This document shows, in pieces, positions 15,993-24,142 of a stretch of DNA of 64,000 nt. This stretch comes from a virus. The stretch lies in IMG/VR virus record IMGVR_UViG_3300020731_000015, positions 1 to 64,000 of that record. One strand, given 5' to 3'. The notes beneath the pieces were generated by a model that made no database searches, was not told the origin of the DNA, and worked only from the letters and a program-made list of their open reading frames with translations. The translations under genes were made by a program, and so were the position numbers. Each line of letters opens with the position of its first letter. The stretch's first letter is position 1.

Positions 15993-17090
15993 TTAGTTAG
16001 ATGTTGCTCGTGCGCGGGCTTCGTCACGGCTACGCTCTAAGCGCTCGGCGCGACGGGTGAGGAAAGTGCGAGTCTCCGAGTGGAGTGGCAAGCCGTTCAG
16101 CAATCCGTCAAGGGAAGTGAGGTCGGTTGCCGTGTCCATAGTGACTGACTTCTCAACCATAGCCATAAGGAACTTGACCCACGAAGTCACCTTTTCGCCG
16201 TTGAGCGTTCCTTGGTGCTGACGGAACTCAACGGTTCCATACTTGGCGTAGGAAGCAAGGTTGACAGCGTGGTAGCGGTCGTAGTGGCTAAGCGTTGGGC
16301 GCAAGCGGCGAGTGTCGCTCGCACTATCAGCGTTCTCAAACGCCACCACAGTATTGCTATTGCGAGTGTAGCGGTCCATCGGCTGGCAGTAGATATTGGT
16401 CCAACGACTACGAGCAATCAACTTGTTGATGTGCTCTTGGTTGGCCGAGTAGAGGTCAAGGGTCTTGACAATCTGCTTCCCGGTCAAACCGTCCATACCG
16501 ATATGAATGTGTAAGCCACAAGTTTTGTCGGTCTTACCACCGGCGTTCTGTAGGGCGTTGACCGCTTTGGCAGCGAGAACCAATCCCTCTTCACCTCGTA
16601 GGACTGGCGAAACCAATTCCATACCACGACCAAGACCCGTGCCACGACCGTTAACGCTCTGGTCGTAAACCAACTTCCAACCGCTAACGGTGTTAGTCGA
16701 GACATCGTGGTTGTAGCCAACATAAGGGGCGGTGATTCCGATAGCGGCGAGAGCGGCCGTTGCTTCGGTAGGTGTGATACCGAAGAACTCCGCTTCGAAA
16801 CCGAAAGTGCGGTTCGAGGGAAGCATAGGGAACTCACCGTTAGCCACCGAGTAGTCGGTAGTGGTGCTGTTGCCAAGTGCCATACGGCGGGCTACCGCAC
16901 GAACGGCCTCGGCTGCTGATTGTGCCTTTGGATTGCCGAGCGCGTCAACATAACCGAGTTGGCGGGCAATCTCAATGTATGACACTCCGTTTTGGCGAAG
17001 CGTGTAGGCCGCTTCTTGGCGCAAGCGAGTTGCTGCGCGTGAGCGGTCAATGTTCGACCAGTTGTAATTGTTAGGCCGGTTCTGTGGCAT
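15993..17090 (-). CDS. Amidoligase (GS-like COOH-NH2 ligase)
   Basis: 365 aa. An N-terminal helix-turn-helix-like segment (YIEIARQLGYVD) precedes a glutamine-synthetase-like amidoligase domain: FGFEAEFF (96-103), GMELVSPVL (157-165), CGLHIHIG (192-199), RYHAVNL (273-279) and EFRQHQG (289-295), the acid, HxH and Arg positions of this family. Such enzymes use ATP to make amide or isopeptide bonds. Family work links them with GATase and AIG2-like proteins; both occur in this window. First gene of the minus-strand operon, behind a promoter at 17134-17163. Substrate unknown. Confidence 0.88.
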   Translation of the reverse strand: MPQNRPNNYNWSNIDRSRAATRLRQEAAYTLRQNGVSYIEIARQLGYVDALGNPKAQSAAEAVRAVARRMALGNSTTTDYSVANGEFPMLPSNRTFGFEAEFFGITPTEATAALAAIGITAPYVGYNHDVSTNTVSGWKLVYDQSVNGRGTGLGRGMELVSPVLRGEEGLVLAAKAVNALQNAGGKTDKTCGLHIHIGMDGLTGKQIVKTLDLYSANQEHINKLIARSRWTNIYCQPMDRYTRNSNTVVAFENADSASDTRRLRPTLSHYDRYHAVNLASYAKYGTVEFRQHQGTLNGEKVTSWVKFLMAMVEKSVTMDTATDLTSLDGLLNGLPLHSETRTFLTRRAERLERSRDEARARATSN

Positions 17091-17133
17091 CGGTGTCTCC
17101 TTTTTCCTTTTGTTTATCCGACAACTAAACCTT

Positions 17134-17163
17134 ACTATAGTTTGGAAACCAATGTCAAGTCAA
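17134..17163 (-). promoter_or_regulatory. Sigma70-like promoter of the amidoligase operon
   Basis: Minus strand: TTGACT, 18-bp spacer, TATAGT, then AAGGTTTAGTTG and AAAAAGGAGA before the ATG at 17090. Confidence 0.75.
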
Positions 17164-17232
17164 TTTGGAAAAAACTTCTAAAGCCTTGTAAATAAAGGGT
17201 TTTGGGGCTTTACCAACTTTTCCAAACAATCC

Positions 17233-17261
17233 TTGACCCCCGAACCCCACTCTAGTATTAT
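17233..17261 (+). promoter_or_regulatory. Sigma70-like promoter
   Basis: TTGACC, 17-bp spacer, TATTAT; 31 bp on lies the ATG at 17293 behind AAAGGAGACACT. Divergent from the amidoligase promoter. Confidence 0.75.
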
Positions 17262-17292
17262 GGATTCTGTCGGATACAACAAAGGAGACACT

Positions 17293-17580
17293 ATGCGACA
17301 GGTATCACCAAACAAAAGGAAGCGCGGCAACGAGTGGACTAGCACGATTTGGGGCTGGTCGGCGTTCTTGGGCTTCTTGGAATTGCGAATTGCGATGCAC
17401 TTCTACAAGTCAATCAACCTCAACACCTTTGGTGCTGAAGCCCGGCTCGCAGTTGTGTATGGCGGGCTCACGGCTCTGACGGCAATCGTTATCGCCGGGA
17501 TTTGCTCGGAGGTTCGTATCGTTCGCCGCCGTGCCGAGCAAAAGATTTTGGCGAAAGCCAACAAAACTTTAATCAAGTAG
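17293..17580 (+). CDS. Small membrane protein, two TM helices
   Basis: 95 aa. Start chosen at the ATG behind AAAGGAGACACT; the longer frame from 17233 would overlap the promoter. Hydrophobic segments are STIWGWSAFLGFLELRIAM and VVYGGLTALTAIVIAGI, with a basic C-terminus. Membrane function not known. Confidence 0.75.
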   Translation: MRQVSPNKRKRGNEWTSTIWGWSAFLGFLELRIAMHFYKSINLNTFGAEARLAVVYGGLTALTAIVIAGICSEVRIVRRRAEQKILAKANKTLIK

Positions 17581-17591
17581 GTATCACCTAG

Positions 17592-17621
17592 TAGCCCCCT
17601 ACATACTAGAGTGGGGGGCTA
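17592..17621 (+). promoter_or_regulatory. Hairpin over a start codon
   Basis: TAGCCCCC (17592-17599) can pair with GGGGGCTA (17614-17621). The 3' arm includes the G-rich ribosome-binding stretch and the A of the ATG at 17621. It could end the upstream transcript or hide the start from ribosomes. Confidence 0.4.
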
Positions 17622-18238
17622 TGGGTGGACCCACAAAAGGCATAGCATCATTTGAGGAACGGCAGGCTACCGAAGCCCGCGCGTTGCCTATTATCAGGCG
17701 ATACATCAACTCGCTTGACTTCACCCTCGACCTAGAAGATGTAGATGTCGAAACGCAAAAATCTGACGACATAGATTTCTATTGGATTCGCTCTAACAAG
17801 GGCAAACACGAAACAATCACTATTGAGGTCAAAGCGGATACGAAAATAGCCGGGAGTGGGAACTTTGCTTTCGAGACAATCAGCAACGAGATAAAGTTCA
17901 CGCAAGGTTGCTTTATGCGAAGCAAGGCCGACTACTTCTACTACTTCGCTCTCGAAACTAATGAACTTTGGATTTTCCCGCTTGATGTAGTTCGCCAGTG
18001 GTTTATTCGTGAGATGAGTAGCCGACCCAATCGCTTTCCACAATTTAGGACTCATACACGGATTGCTTACAATAAGTTCTACACGGCTCGTGGCTACCTA
18101 GTTCCTATCGTAGAACTCCAACAGGCCTTTGGAACGGAACTTCGGTATCGTGACCTAAGTGCGTTCGCAACCGTGCCATCACCAAAAGAAACGATTATGT
18201 CCGTATTCGGCTCTAGTGCGAAAGTAGTCGAGGAATAA
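17621..18238 (+). CDS. PD-(D/E)XK nuclease-like protein
   Basis: 205 aa. DIDFYWIRSNKGKHETITIEVKADT gives D52-x16-E69-x-K71, the catalytic core of PD-(D/E)XK nucleases; ERQATEARALPIIRRYI at the N-terminus could provide the extra Glu. No DNA-binding domain is recognised. Its last 23 bases recur at the end of the next gene. A role in DNA repair, recombination or host DNA degradation is possible. Confidence 0.65.
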   Translation: MGGPTKGIASFEERQATEARALPIIRRYINSLDFTLDLEDVDVETQKSDDIDFYWIRSNKGKHETITIEVKADTKIAGSGNFAFETISNEIKFTQGCFMRSKADYFYYFALETNELWIFPLDVVRQWFIREMSSRPNRFPQFRTHTRIAYNKFYTARGYLVPIVELQQAFGTELRYRDLSAFATVPSPKETIMSVFGSSAKVVEE

Positions 18239-18241
18239 TGA
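18219..18241 (+). repeat. 23-bp direct repeat, copy 1
   Basis: The 23 bases from 18219 (starting CGAAAGTAGTCGAGG) recur exactly at 18395-18417. Both copies encode a K-V-V-E-E C-terminus plus the TAATGA stop-start junction. Confidence 0.85.
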
Positions 18242-18414
18242 CCCCATCACAGCGCCGACACTATCGGGCGAAGCACACACCACGTTGGAACGAACAAACG
18301 CCTAGAGGCGAATACCAATGCTTAGAGTGCGAAAAGCAATACCCTTGCGACGTTGCCGAGTTGTTGGACTACCTAGACATCGTTGAGCCACTACCGAAAG
18401 TAGTCGAGGAATAA
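18238..18414 (+). CDS. 'PCD'-type zinc-binding small protein
   Basis: 58 aa with YQCLECEKQYPCDVAELL; paralogue of 7625-7765, with a tail like that of 7765-7944. TAATG overlaps on both sides. The C-terminal KVVEE matches the end of the preceding protein because of the 23-bp repeat. Confidence 0.7.
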   Translation: MTPSQRRHYRAKHTPRWNEQTPRGEYQCLECEKQYPCDVAELLDYLDIVEPLPKVVEE

Positions 18415-18417
18415 TGA
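18395..18417 (+). repeat. 23-bp direct repeat, copy 2
   Basis: Exact copy of 18219-18241, 176 bp away. It spans the stop of one gene and the ATG of the next, so recombination between copies would delete exactly the PCD gene and keep the junction intact. Confidence 0.85.
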
Positions 18418-19001
18418 AACTCTCCGAACTACAGGAACTCGCTCTAATCACCACTCTCTATCCTTGGGAGAACGAAGCGGCTATCGCCGTAGGCAAGGGC
18501 AGAACCCAGCAAAATCTAACCAAGAGCAATCGCCACTCCTACGATGAATCAAAGTTGATGGCGGATAACGAGTTGGCGAATATCCACTCGGCCGCTGCTG
18601 AAATCGGTTCGTTCCGTTTGATAGGCGGATATTGCTTTAATGGAATCTGGCTCAAGGAAGACCACGCCAAGTATCGGGAACTACCTGACGGCTTGCTAGG
18701 TGCTACCGAGGTGGAAATCAAGTGGCGTAGGAACGCCCATTCAATGCCGGTTGACCTAAAGGACTCCGAGCGCAACCGACTAGTTCTATGGGCCGAGAGT
18801 CGCATAGCGGGCTGTGTCTGCGAGGTATGTGCTGATTACCCACCGCGCCCGGCCACGAAAGTTCGCCTACTAGGTGGGGGCTGGGCTCGAGAACTCTACC
18901 CACTCGGAACGGCATACAACGGCGACCCAAAGCGAGTAAAAGTCTCCGTTAACGAACTAACCCCTATCTCACTACTTCTTTCTAACGAGGTGAAAGTATG
19001 A
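18414..19001 (+). CDS. Hypothetical protein
   Basis: 195 aa. N-terminal helices, a central WLKEDHAKYRELPDG segment, and CVCEVCADYPPRP, a Cys cluster. No family recognised. Overlaps its neighbours by 1 and 4 bp; it sits before the glycosyltransferase. Confidence 0.75.
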   Translation: MKLSELQELALITTLYPWENEAAIAVGKGRTQQNLTKSNRHSYDESKLMADNELANIHSAAAEIGSFRLIGGYCFNGIWLKEDHAKYRELPDGLLGATEVEIKWRRNAHSMPVDLKDSERNRLVLWAESRIAGCVCEVCADYPPRPATKVRLLGGGWARELYPLGTAYNGDPKRVKVSVNELTPISLLLSNEVKV

Positions 19002-20104
19002 AACTCTCCCTAGCGATGATTGTCCGGGATAACGAAAGTGTCTTGGGCCAGACTTTGGAATCAATCCAGTCCTTTGTTGATGAAATCATTATCGTTGACA
19101 CGGGCTCACTAGACAATACGAAAGCCGTTGCTGAATCGTATGGGGCAAAGGTCTATGACTTCGAGTGGATAGACGACTTCGCCGCAGCAAGAAACTTCTC
19201 GTTCGAGAAAGCCACGAATGATTGGGTTATGTGGCTAGATAGTGGTGATATCGTTCCGCCCAACTCCGCCAAGATAATTATCTCGGAGTTTAAGAACAAC
19301 CCTTTCTTCAATAATCCAAATACGGATGCTGAGGGCGCGATGTTCCGTATGAATCGCCTAATCACTGACGAGGGCGAAGTAATCAGTTGGTATATGATTT
19401 GCCGAATCGCTCGCAAATCAGCAGGGGCTAAGTGGGTAGAGCCAATCCACGAAACACTAGCGACCGACAACAATCGCTTCTACGGAATCGACACGGCCTA
19501 TGTAAATGACCCGCTCGCTATCCATCAGGGCGTATCAGACCGAAACCTCAATATCTTGCTACGCCTACGCGCTCGAGAAGAGGTATCCACCCGAACCCAT
19601 TACTACTTGGGCCAAGAACTCGTAGCCCATCAGCGACTTGACGAGGCTATCCCAGAGTTCCTATCGGTTTTGGAAAAGCAGGACTACACCTACCAACGCT
19701 ATGTCTCACTAATGAACCTAGCGATGATTTACTTCGCCAAGCAGGACTTCGGCAAGTATGTGGAGTATCTCCTACAGGCGGCGTTCTTCGATTCTTCCAA
19801 ACCTGATGCCTTTATCAACTTAGGTGATGTGTTCTTTAACAACAGCGACTGGCTCAAGGCTATGCCGTTCTACAAAGCCACTATCGGTATGAAGCCGATT
19901 AGCGATGGCTCGCAAGCCAACGAACACTTCTACGGCTACTACCCGCACGGCAAGTTGGGCTTCTGTTATCTCGGCTTAGGTGATAACAAGCAAGCGCTCT
20001 ACCACTTTAAGGAAGCGGCCCGAACCTCGGCGGGGGAAATCAAAGATAAGTATATGAAACTCGTTAGAGATTTCACCTTAGAGAGAAAGAACAAAAAGAA
20101 ATGA
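18998..20104 (+). CDS. GT2 glycosyltransferase with TPR region
   Basis: 368 aa. Residues 1-100 are a GT2 nucleotide-sugar domain: LSLAMIVRDNES, IIIVDTGSLDNT, FAAARNFSFEKA and WVMWLDSGDIV; the usual D-x-D is replaced by LDSGD. From about residue 190 helical TPR-like repeats follow (YYLGQELVAHQRLDEAIPEF; KLGFCYLGLGDNKQALYHF). GT2-TPR proteins glycosylate proteins or peptides in bacteria. Acceptor unknown; ATGA overlaps at both ends. Confidence 0.88.
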   Translation: MKLSLAMIVRDNESVLGQTLESIQSFVDEIIIVDTGSLDNTKAVAESYGAKVYDFEWIDDFAAARNFSFEKATNDWVMWLDSGDIVPPNSAKIIISEFKNNPFFNNPNTDAEGAMFRMNRLITDEGEVISWYMICRIARKSAGAKWVEPIHETLATDNNRFYGIDTAYVNDPLAIHQGVSDRNLNILLRLRAREEVSTRTHYYLGQELVAHQRLDEAIPEFLSVLEKQDYTYQRYVSLMNLAMIYFAKQDFGKYVEYLLQAAFFDSSKPDAFINLGDVFFNNSDWLKAMPFYKATIGMKPISDGSQANEHFYGYYPHGKLGFCYLGLGDNKQALYHFKEAARTSAGEIKDKYMKLVRDFTLERKNKKK

Positions 20105-20535
20105 GACTTTTACTAGAGGTAGATAAGAATGTCGGCAAGATTCGACTGGCTCGTGCCAACGAAGAGGGCTTCTTAGTTAGTCAGCGCGATATCGCCACTA
20201 TCGAGAACTCCGATACAGATGCGAACCGAGTAGCGGCACTCAAGGTAGCGAAAGTCTATGGCTGGGCTCAAGCCGATGAGTGGGGAACTAACGAAGACGG
20301 AACTATCAATTGGTGCTATGTAGAACCGACCCCAATCAAGATTTCGTTTGTCGGTGCTGATATCCCAAACGAACTCGCACTTGCCTACGCTAAGGCCGCC
20401 GATTACAAGGTCACATCAGTTATTGACCGAGAGCCGTTGCCTGACGAGGGCAAGATTGCCTTTACCTTTACGATTAACGAACCGCACGGCTGGTCATACG
20501 AGTCGTTCACAACCAACGAACCTTTCGATGTATAA
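20101..20535 (+). CDS. Hypothetical protein
   Basis: 144 aa (MRLLLEVDKNVGKIRLARA...). beta-rich with no recognised motif. ATGA overlap with the glycosyltransferase and 8-bp overlap with the deaminase gene suggest co-translation. Confidence 0.7.
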   Translation: MRLLLEVDKNVGKIRLARANEEGFLVSQRDIATIENSDTDANRVAALKVAKVYGWAQADEWGTNEDGTINWCYVEPTPIKISFVGADIPNELALAYAKAADYKVTSVIDREPLPDEGKIAFTFTINEPHGWSYESFTTNEPFDV

Positions 20536-21022
20536 CATCTACGAAAGGGCTATGCGGGATTGTTTTGTCACCGCACTCCAATCGCCAGACCGTGCGACCC
20601 AGAACGCTTCGGTGCTGATACGCAACGACTGGATTCTTCGCCCGACCTACGCCTACAACGACTTCCCAAAGGGCCTTAGAACGCCCCCAGAGCGCCTAGA
20701 ACCCCCGACTAAGTATCTCTATACCGAACACGCCGAGAGGAACTCTCTCTACGCCGCAGCGAGGGCTGGTATCAGCACGGCGGGCTTGACGATGGTGGCT
20801 ATCTGGGCTTCCTGTGCGGATTGTGCTCGAGGGATTATCCAAAGTGGAGTCACGACTCTGGTTCGCTACAAGATTGATACCCCCGAACGCTGGGGGGAAT
20901 CTATCGAGGCTGGTGAAACAATGCTTCGGGAAGCGGGCGTGGAAATAGTAGGGATTTCCAAACTATTTCCTGATGTAAAACCCCTTCTTCGTAGTGGGGA
21001 ATACTGGATACCAAATAAATAA
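20528..21022 (+). CDS. dCMP/cytidine deaminase-like protein
   Basis: 164 aa from the ATG at 20528; the longer frame from 20348 runs across the previous gene. HAERN (H68, E70) and ASCADC (C96, C99) are the zinc ligands and proton shuttle of the deoxycytidylate deaminase superfamily. It would convert dCMP to dUMP for thymidylate synthesis, common in phages. The PCxxC of classical enzymes is SCxxC here. Confidence 0.85.
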   Translation: MYNIYERAMRDCFVTALQSPDRATQNASVLIRNDWILRPTYAYNDFPKGLRTPPERLEPPTKYLYTEHAERNSLYAAARAGISTAGLTMVAIWASCADCARGIIQSGVTTLVRYKIDTPERWGESIEAGETMLREAGVEIVGISKLFPDVKPLLRSGEYWIPNK

Positions 21023-21025
21023 TCC

Positions 21026-21053
21026 TTGCTTTGTCACTCAACCCTGCTATAGT
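21026..21053 (+). promoter_or_regulatory. Promoter giving a leaderless transcript
   Basis: TTGCTT, 16-bp spacer, TATAGT; the ATG at 21060 is 6 bp after the -10, so transcription should begin at or next to the start codon. Confidence 0.7.
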
Positions 21054-21059
21054 GGGTAT

Positions 21060-21215
21060 ATGGCATATAAAACCATAAGAGAGATTGATGACGCAGACCT
21101 TGAGGGCGTAGTGGCTTGCTACTGCGGTTGCAAGTACTGGGAGAACTTACGCTGTATTTCTTGCGGCGACCGAGTTGAGCCCGAACTGCTGATTCAACTA
21201 AAGGAGACAATGTAA
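21060..21215 (+). CDS. 51-aa zinc-finger protein
   Basis: MAYKTIREIDDADLEG then CYCGCKYWENLRCISCGD, three Cys pairs. Probably leaderless (no Shine-Dalgarno, -10 just upstream); the longer frame from 20994 overlaps the promoter. Overlaps the next gene by one base. Confidence 0.7.
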   Translation: MAYKTIREIDDADLEGVVACYCGCKYWENLRCISCGDRVEPELLIQLKETM

Positions 21216-21349
21216 TGAGCAACAAAGAGGAAATCATCAAGGGTCTTGAGAAGTTCCGCCCGCTTGAGTTGGGCGACGACCCTATGGCTTGGCGACAGAG
21301 CGATACTCTCGACCGAGTAATCGCCTATCTGAACGAGGTGCTGAACTAA
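21215..21349 (+). CDS. Hypothetical protein
   Basis: 44 aa (MSNKEEIIKGLEKFRPLELG...), helical. AAGGAGACAATGTA upstream provides the ribosome-binding site; one-base overlaps with both neighbours. Function unknown. Confidence 0.65.
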   Translation: MSNKEEIIKGLEKFRPLELGDDPMAWRQSDTLDRVIAYLNEVLN

Positions 21350-21648
21350 TGTCAGACCTTATGATTCAGGCCGACCCGCCCGCCTCTAAGCGAGGCCGTA
21401 AGCCGAGTGCCAAAGTCGGGGTTCGCCGTGAGCAACTTCACCAAAACCCCGGCACTTGGTTCCTATGGCAAAACGATGCCAAGAACCCCTCATACTCTCG
21501 CAAGACAGCGTGGCAACTTTTGGAACTAAAGCAGGGCGACAAAATCAAGATGAAGCAAATCCCCTACGAGTTCCGTTCAATAAAGAACGAGAACGACTCG
21601 TGCTACACCCTGTATGTACGATACATTCCAACGAAAGGGCAACAATGA
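21349..21648 (+). CDS. Basic protein with AT-hook-like motif
   Basis: 99 aa from the ATG at 21349. KRGRKPSAK is an AT-hook-like sequence and the rest is basic and beta-rich, so DNA or RNA binding is possible. ATGA overlap with the oligoribonuclease gene. Confidence 0.65.
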   Translation: MSDLMIQADPPASKRGRKPSAKVGVRREQLHQNPGTWFLWQNDAKNPSYSRKTAWQLLELKQGDKIKMKQIPYEFRSIKNENDSCYTLYVRYIPTKGQQ

Positions 21649-22256
21649 TTGTTTGGATAGACACCGAAACCACAGGGCTTGACTACAAGAAAGAAGCATT
21701 GTTGGAAATCGCCGTGCTGATTACCGATGACGAACTCAATGAGGTCGGCTCATACTCCACGATTATCAAGACCCCTAAGCGTAAGTTGCGCCGTATGGAC
21801 AACTATGTGACAGAGATGCACAATCGTTCGGGCTTGCTTGACGACCTCGAGCACTTCGGCGGTCGTAATATCAAGGTTGCTGAAATGGAAATCTTGGCAC
21901 TCCTTGACCAGCACGGTCTAGGCAAGGGCTTGCTACTCGGCGGCAATAGCGTTCACTTTGACCGCCGTATGCTTGAGACTCGTATGCCACGCCTTATGGC
22001 TCGATTCACTCATCAGAACCTTGATGTGTCATCTATCGGGCTCACAATCAAGCGTTGGGCTCCGCACGTCTACGATTTGGTGAAACTAGAGAGCAAGGGG
22101 CGCGAACACGCCAACCCCCACCGGGCGTTATCCGACTTGATTGACTGCGTTCATTCGCTTAGGCGATACCGCCACTTGACCTTTACAACGGCTTCAGAAG
22201 AGTATCTGATTGCCACTAGAGGCTATGCCGAAGACACAACAGGAGAGGTGAACTAA
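21645..22256 (+). CDS. orn: Oligoribonuclease (DEDDh exonuclease)
   Basis: 203 aa from the ATG overlapping the previous stop. WIDTETTGLD (D6, E8) is Exo I, GGNSVHFDRRML is Exo II and HRALSDLID is Exo III with the DEDDh histidine. Length and motif spacing fit Orn, a 3'-5' exonuclease that degrades 2- to 5-nt RNA and DNA to mononucleotides. In a phage it may recycle nucleotides from degraded host nucleic acid or clear signalling dinucleotides. Confidence 0.9.
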   Translation: MIVWIDTETTGLDYKKEALLEIAVLITDDELNEVGSYSTIIKTPKRKLRRMDNYVTEMHNRSGLLDDLEHFGGRNIKVAEMEILALLDQHGLGKGLLLGGNSVHFDRRMLETRMPRLMARFTHQNLDVSSIGLTIKRWAPHVYDLVKLESKGREHANPHRALSDLIDCVHSLRRYRHLTFTTASEEYLIATRGYAEDTTGEVN

Positions 22257-22537
22257 TGGACCCGAATGAATTGGACAAACTTTACAAGAAGCGTGAAAAG
22301 GACACCCTACGCGCTATTCGACAGACTCGCTGGCGTCGTAAGACCACCGCTCAAAAGTTTGCCGATATTTGGCTACGGATTATCGGCTGGGCTATGTTTA
22401 CCGCTTGCGCAACGGTGCTTCTCGGAATCCTCGTAATCTTTGCGGCTGATTCCAAAATCCCCCTAGTCTCAAAACTTCTAGTCGGCTTGATTATCGTGAT
22501 ACTCGGTGTCTCGGTCTGGGCTCTAGAGAACCAATAG
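22256..22537 (+). CDS. Membrane protein, two TM helices
   Basis: 93 aa. A basic cytoplasmic N-terminus is followed by IIGWAMFTACATVLLGILVIF and LLVGLIIVILGVSVWAL. TAATG overlap with orn. A holin-like role cannot be excluded, but it is far from the endolysin. Confidence 0.75.
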   Translation: MDPNELDKLYKKREKDTLRAIRQTRWRRKTTAQKFADIWLRIIGWAMFTACATVLLGILVIFAADSKIPLVSKLLVGLIIVILGVSVWALENQ

Positions 22538-22548
22538 AAAGGAACACA

Positions 22549-22797
22549 ATGGGAAGAAAAATTGATGAGGCGTTCTATCGCCTAAGCGTAGAGGCCAATC
22601 ACCACATACGCCTATCACAAACAAAGCAGGAAGACTACGAAAACGGTTTCGCACAGGGATTCGTAGAGGCTCTCCGTATCGTTGGGAATATTAGGAATCA
22701 AAAGGTTCCGACCAAGACACGAAACTTGTTCCCAGAGGGAATGCTTATCGTTCGCCACACGGACACGAAGCCTCGCCGTTTCAGCAAAAAGAAGTAG
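22549..22797 (+). CDS. Hypothetical protein
   Basis: 82 aa (MGRKIDEAFYRLSVEANHH...), basic C-terminus (PRRFSKKK). AGAAAGGAACACA upstream serves as ribosome-binding site. Function unknown. Confidence 0.7.
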   Translation: MGRKIDEAFYRLSVEANHHIRLSQTKQEDYENGFAQGFVEALRIVGNIRNQKVPTKTRNLFPEGMLIVRHTDTKPRRFSKKK

Positions 22798-22799
22798 GC

Positions 22800-23210
22800 G
22801 TGTCAAAGCGAGTGCCTAAATACAGAGCCAAAGTTCCCGGCGTATTCCAAACGGATTTCGATATCCGAGCGGATAAGACTACGGATTATTGGTTCTGTTA
22901 TGGCGGCAACACTTTCGTAGGCACATACACATACCGGGGCAAGACCCTAGATATCTATTGCTGTGGTGAAATGCGTATGACCCACAAGGGCGATATCTGG
23001 CGATACTCCGATGACATAAACATCAGACCCAAGAATGATACGAAGTTGGCCGAACTAATCCAAAGCGGTCAAATCCAGCAAGATAATAACTGCTGGTTCG
23101 AGGTCTTCTACCAAGATGACGAAGAGTGGGGCGATGACACAACTAACATCATTGGCGGGAGCCTAGATGAAGTTATGTCATACGCCCACAAACTTCTATC
23201 GGCGGGCTGA
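22800..23210 (+). CDS. Hypothetical protein
   Basis: 136 aa from GTG (VSKRVPKYRAKVPGVF...). Aromatic, beta-rich, with YCCGEMRM. Its last 15 bp overlap the convergent minus-strand gene. No family recognised. Confidence 0.7.
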   Translation: MSKRVPKYRAKVPGVFQTDFDIRADKTTDYWFCYGGNTFVGTYTYRGKTLDIYCCGEMRMTHKGDIWRYSDDINIRPKNDTKLAELIQSGQIQQDNNCWFEVFYQDDEEWGDDTTNIIGGSLDEVMSYAHKLLSAG

Positions 23211-23507
23211 TTCCTCACCCTTGAGGGCATCAATCGCTGTGCTTATCCAAGCGTTGCGTGGGCGATAGTTGGCATCGGCCTGAATCTTGCCGAGGACGCG
23301 GTCGATTGCTTCCTGCCAAGAGTCGCCGTTCTTTCCCACTTTGGTAGTGGTGCGACCCTTTGCGAGCGAGAGGAAGAAAGCCATCTGCTTGTCGCTGGCG
23401 GGCTTGTCGGCAATCTTGCGCTGTGCTTCAGCACGGCGAGTTAGTCGCTGCTCGACTTCCCACTCGTAGCGAAGTTCCGCGCTTTTGTCTGCCTTTGTAT
23501 AACTCAT
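23196..23507 (-). CDS. SDKQ-motif small protein
   Basis: 103 aa. PASDKQMAFFLSLAKGR resembles ATDKQIAYINDLLNSR of the protein at 29978-30595; such segments recur in phage proteins with DUF6011-type fingers. Own promoter at 23540-23568 and an AAGGAGACACT ribosome-binding site. Confidence 0.7.
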   Translation of the reverse strand: MSYTKADKSAELRYEWEVEQRLTRRAEAQRKIADKPASDKQMAFFLSLAKGRTTTKVGKNGDSWQEAIDRVLGKIQADANYRPRNAWISTAIDALKGEESARR

Positions 23508-23539
23508 AGTGTCTCCTTATCACTAAACCCTACTCTATT

Positions 23540-23568
23540 ACTTTACCAAAGGGGTGTGACATTAGCAA
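23540..23568 (-). promoter_or_regulatory. Sigma70-like promoter
   Basis: Minus strand TTGCTA, 17-bp spacer, TAAAGT, followed by TAGGGTTTAGTG and AAGGAGACACT before the ATG at 23507. Confidence 0.7.
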
Positions 23569-23600
23569 GGACCGCCCAAACCCCTTGTTATTGTTGGGCT

Positions 23601-23807
23601 ATGGAACCCGACCTATTTGACGAGCAATCATTTCTGACCCAATTCAGCAAAGAGGAAATCCGCTTCGGAATTGACCAGTTCGCAGAAGTCAAACTCGGTA
23701 TGACCGGGGAAGTATTTATTTCCAAAGTTCGTGCTGGCGAGCCCGTTCACCAACTCCATAAAAAAGCCCAAGAGGTAGCAAATCTGGTATCCCTGTTGGA
23801 TAACTAG
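23601..23807 (+). CDS. Hypothetical acidic protein
   Basis: 68 aa (MEPDLFDEQSFLTQF...). Start at 23601 is 6 bp after a TATTGT hexamer and has no Shine-Dalgarno, so it is probably leaderless; the frame from 23556 is rejected. Function unknown. Confidence 0.65.
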   Translation: MEPDLFDEQSFLTQFSKEEIRFGIDQFAEVKLGMTGEVFISKVRAGEPVHQLHKKAQEVANLVSLLDN

Positions 23808-23824
23808 CGTGTAGTGTTCTACCT

Positions 23825-24142
23825 ATGAACCGACTCACTATCAGAGAGCGACTCGCCCTTTGGTTGGTAAGGAAACGCCCGATTGATGACGGATTCTTAC
23901 CCGATGGCTTACAGATGCGCATCGCCAAAGACGAGGCTCTGATTTCTGCCGTTAGCCTTGCCGTGATTCAGCAAGGTCTTCTACACAATCTAGTTATGTC
24001 TCTCAACGAGATGGGGATTGTGATAGCGACCGACAGCGATATTCACGAAGAGATGACTCGGTTGGTGGAATCGCTACACGCTTCGCAAAATGTGATGGCA
24101 GAAGTAGCCGGAATAAAAGACCTCAAGACGGAGACAGTATGA
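23825..24142 (+). CDS. Hypothetical helical protein
   Basis: 105 aa (MNRLTIRERLALWLVRKR...). A TAGTGT hexamer ends 7 bp before the ATG (possible leaderless start). Predicted helical; ATGA overlap with the next gene. Function unknown. Confidence 0.7.
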   Translation: MNRLTIRERLALWLVRKRPIDDGFLPDGLQMRIAKDEALISAVSLAVIQQGLLHNLVMSLNEMGIVIATDSDIHEEMTRLVESLHASQNVMAEVAGIKDLKTETV

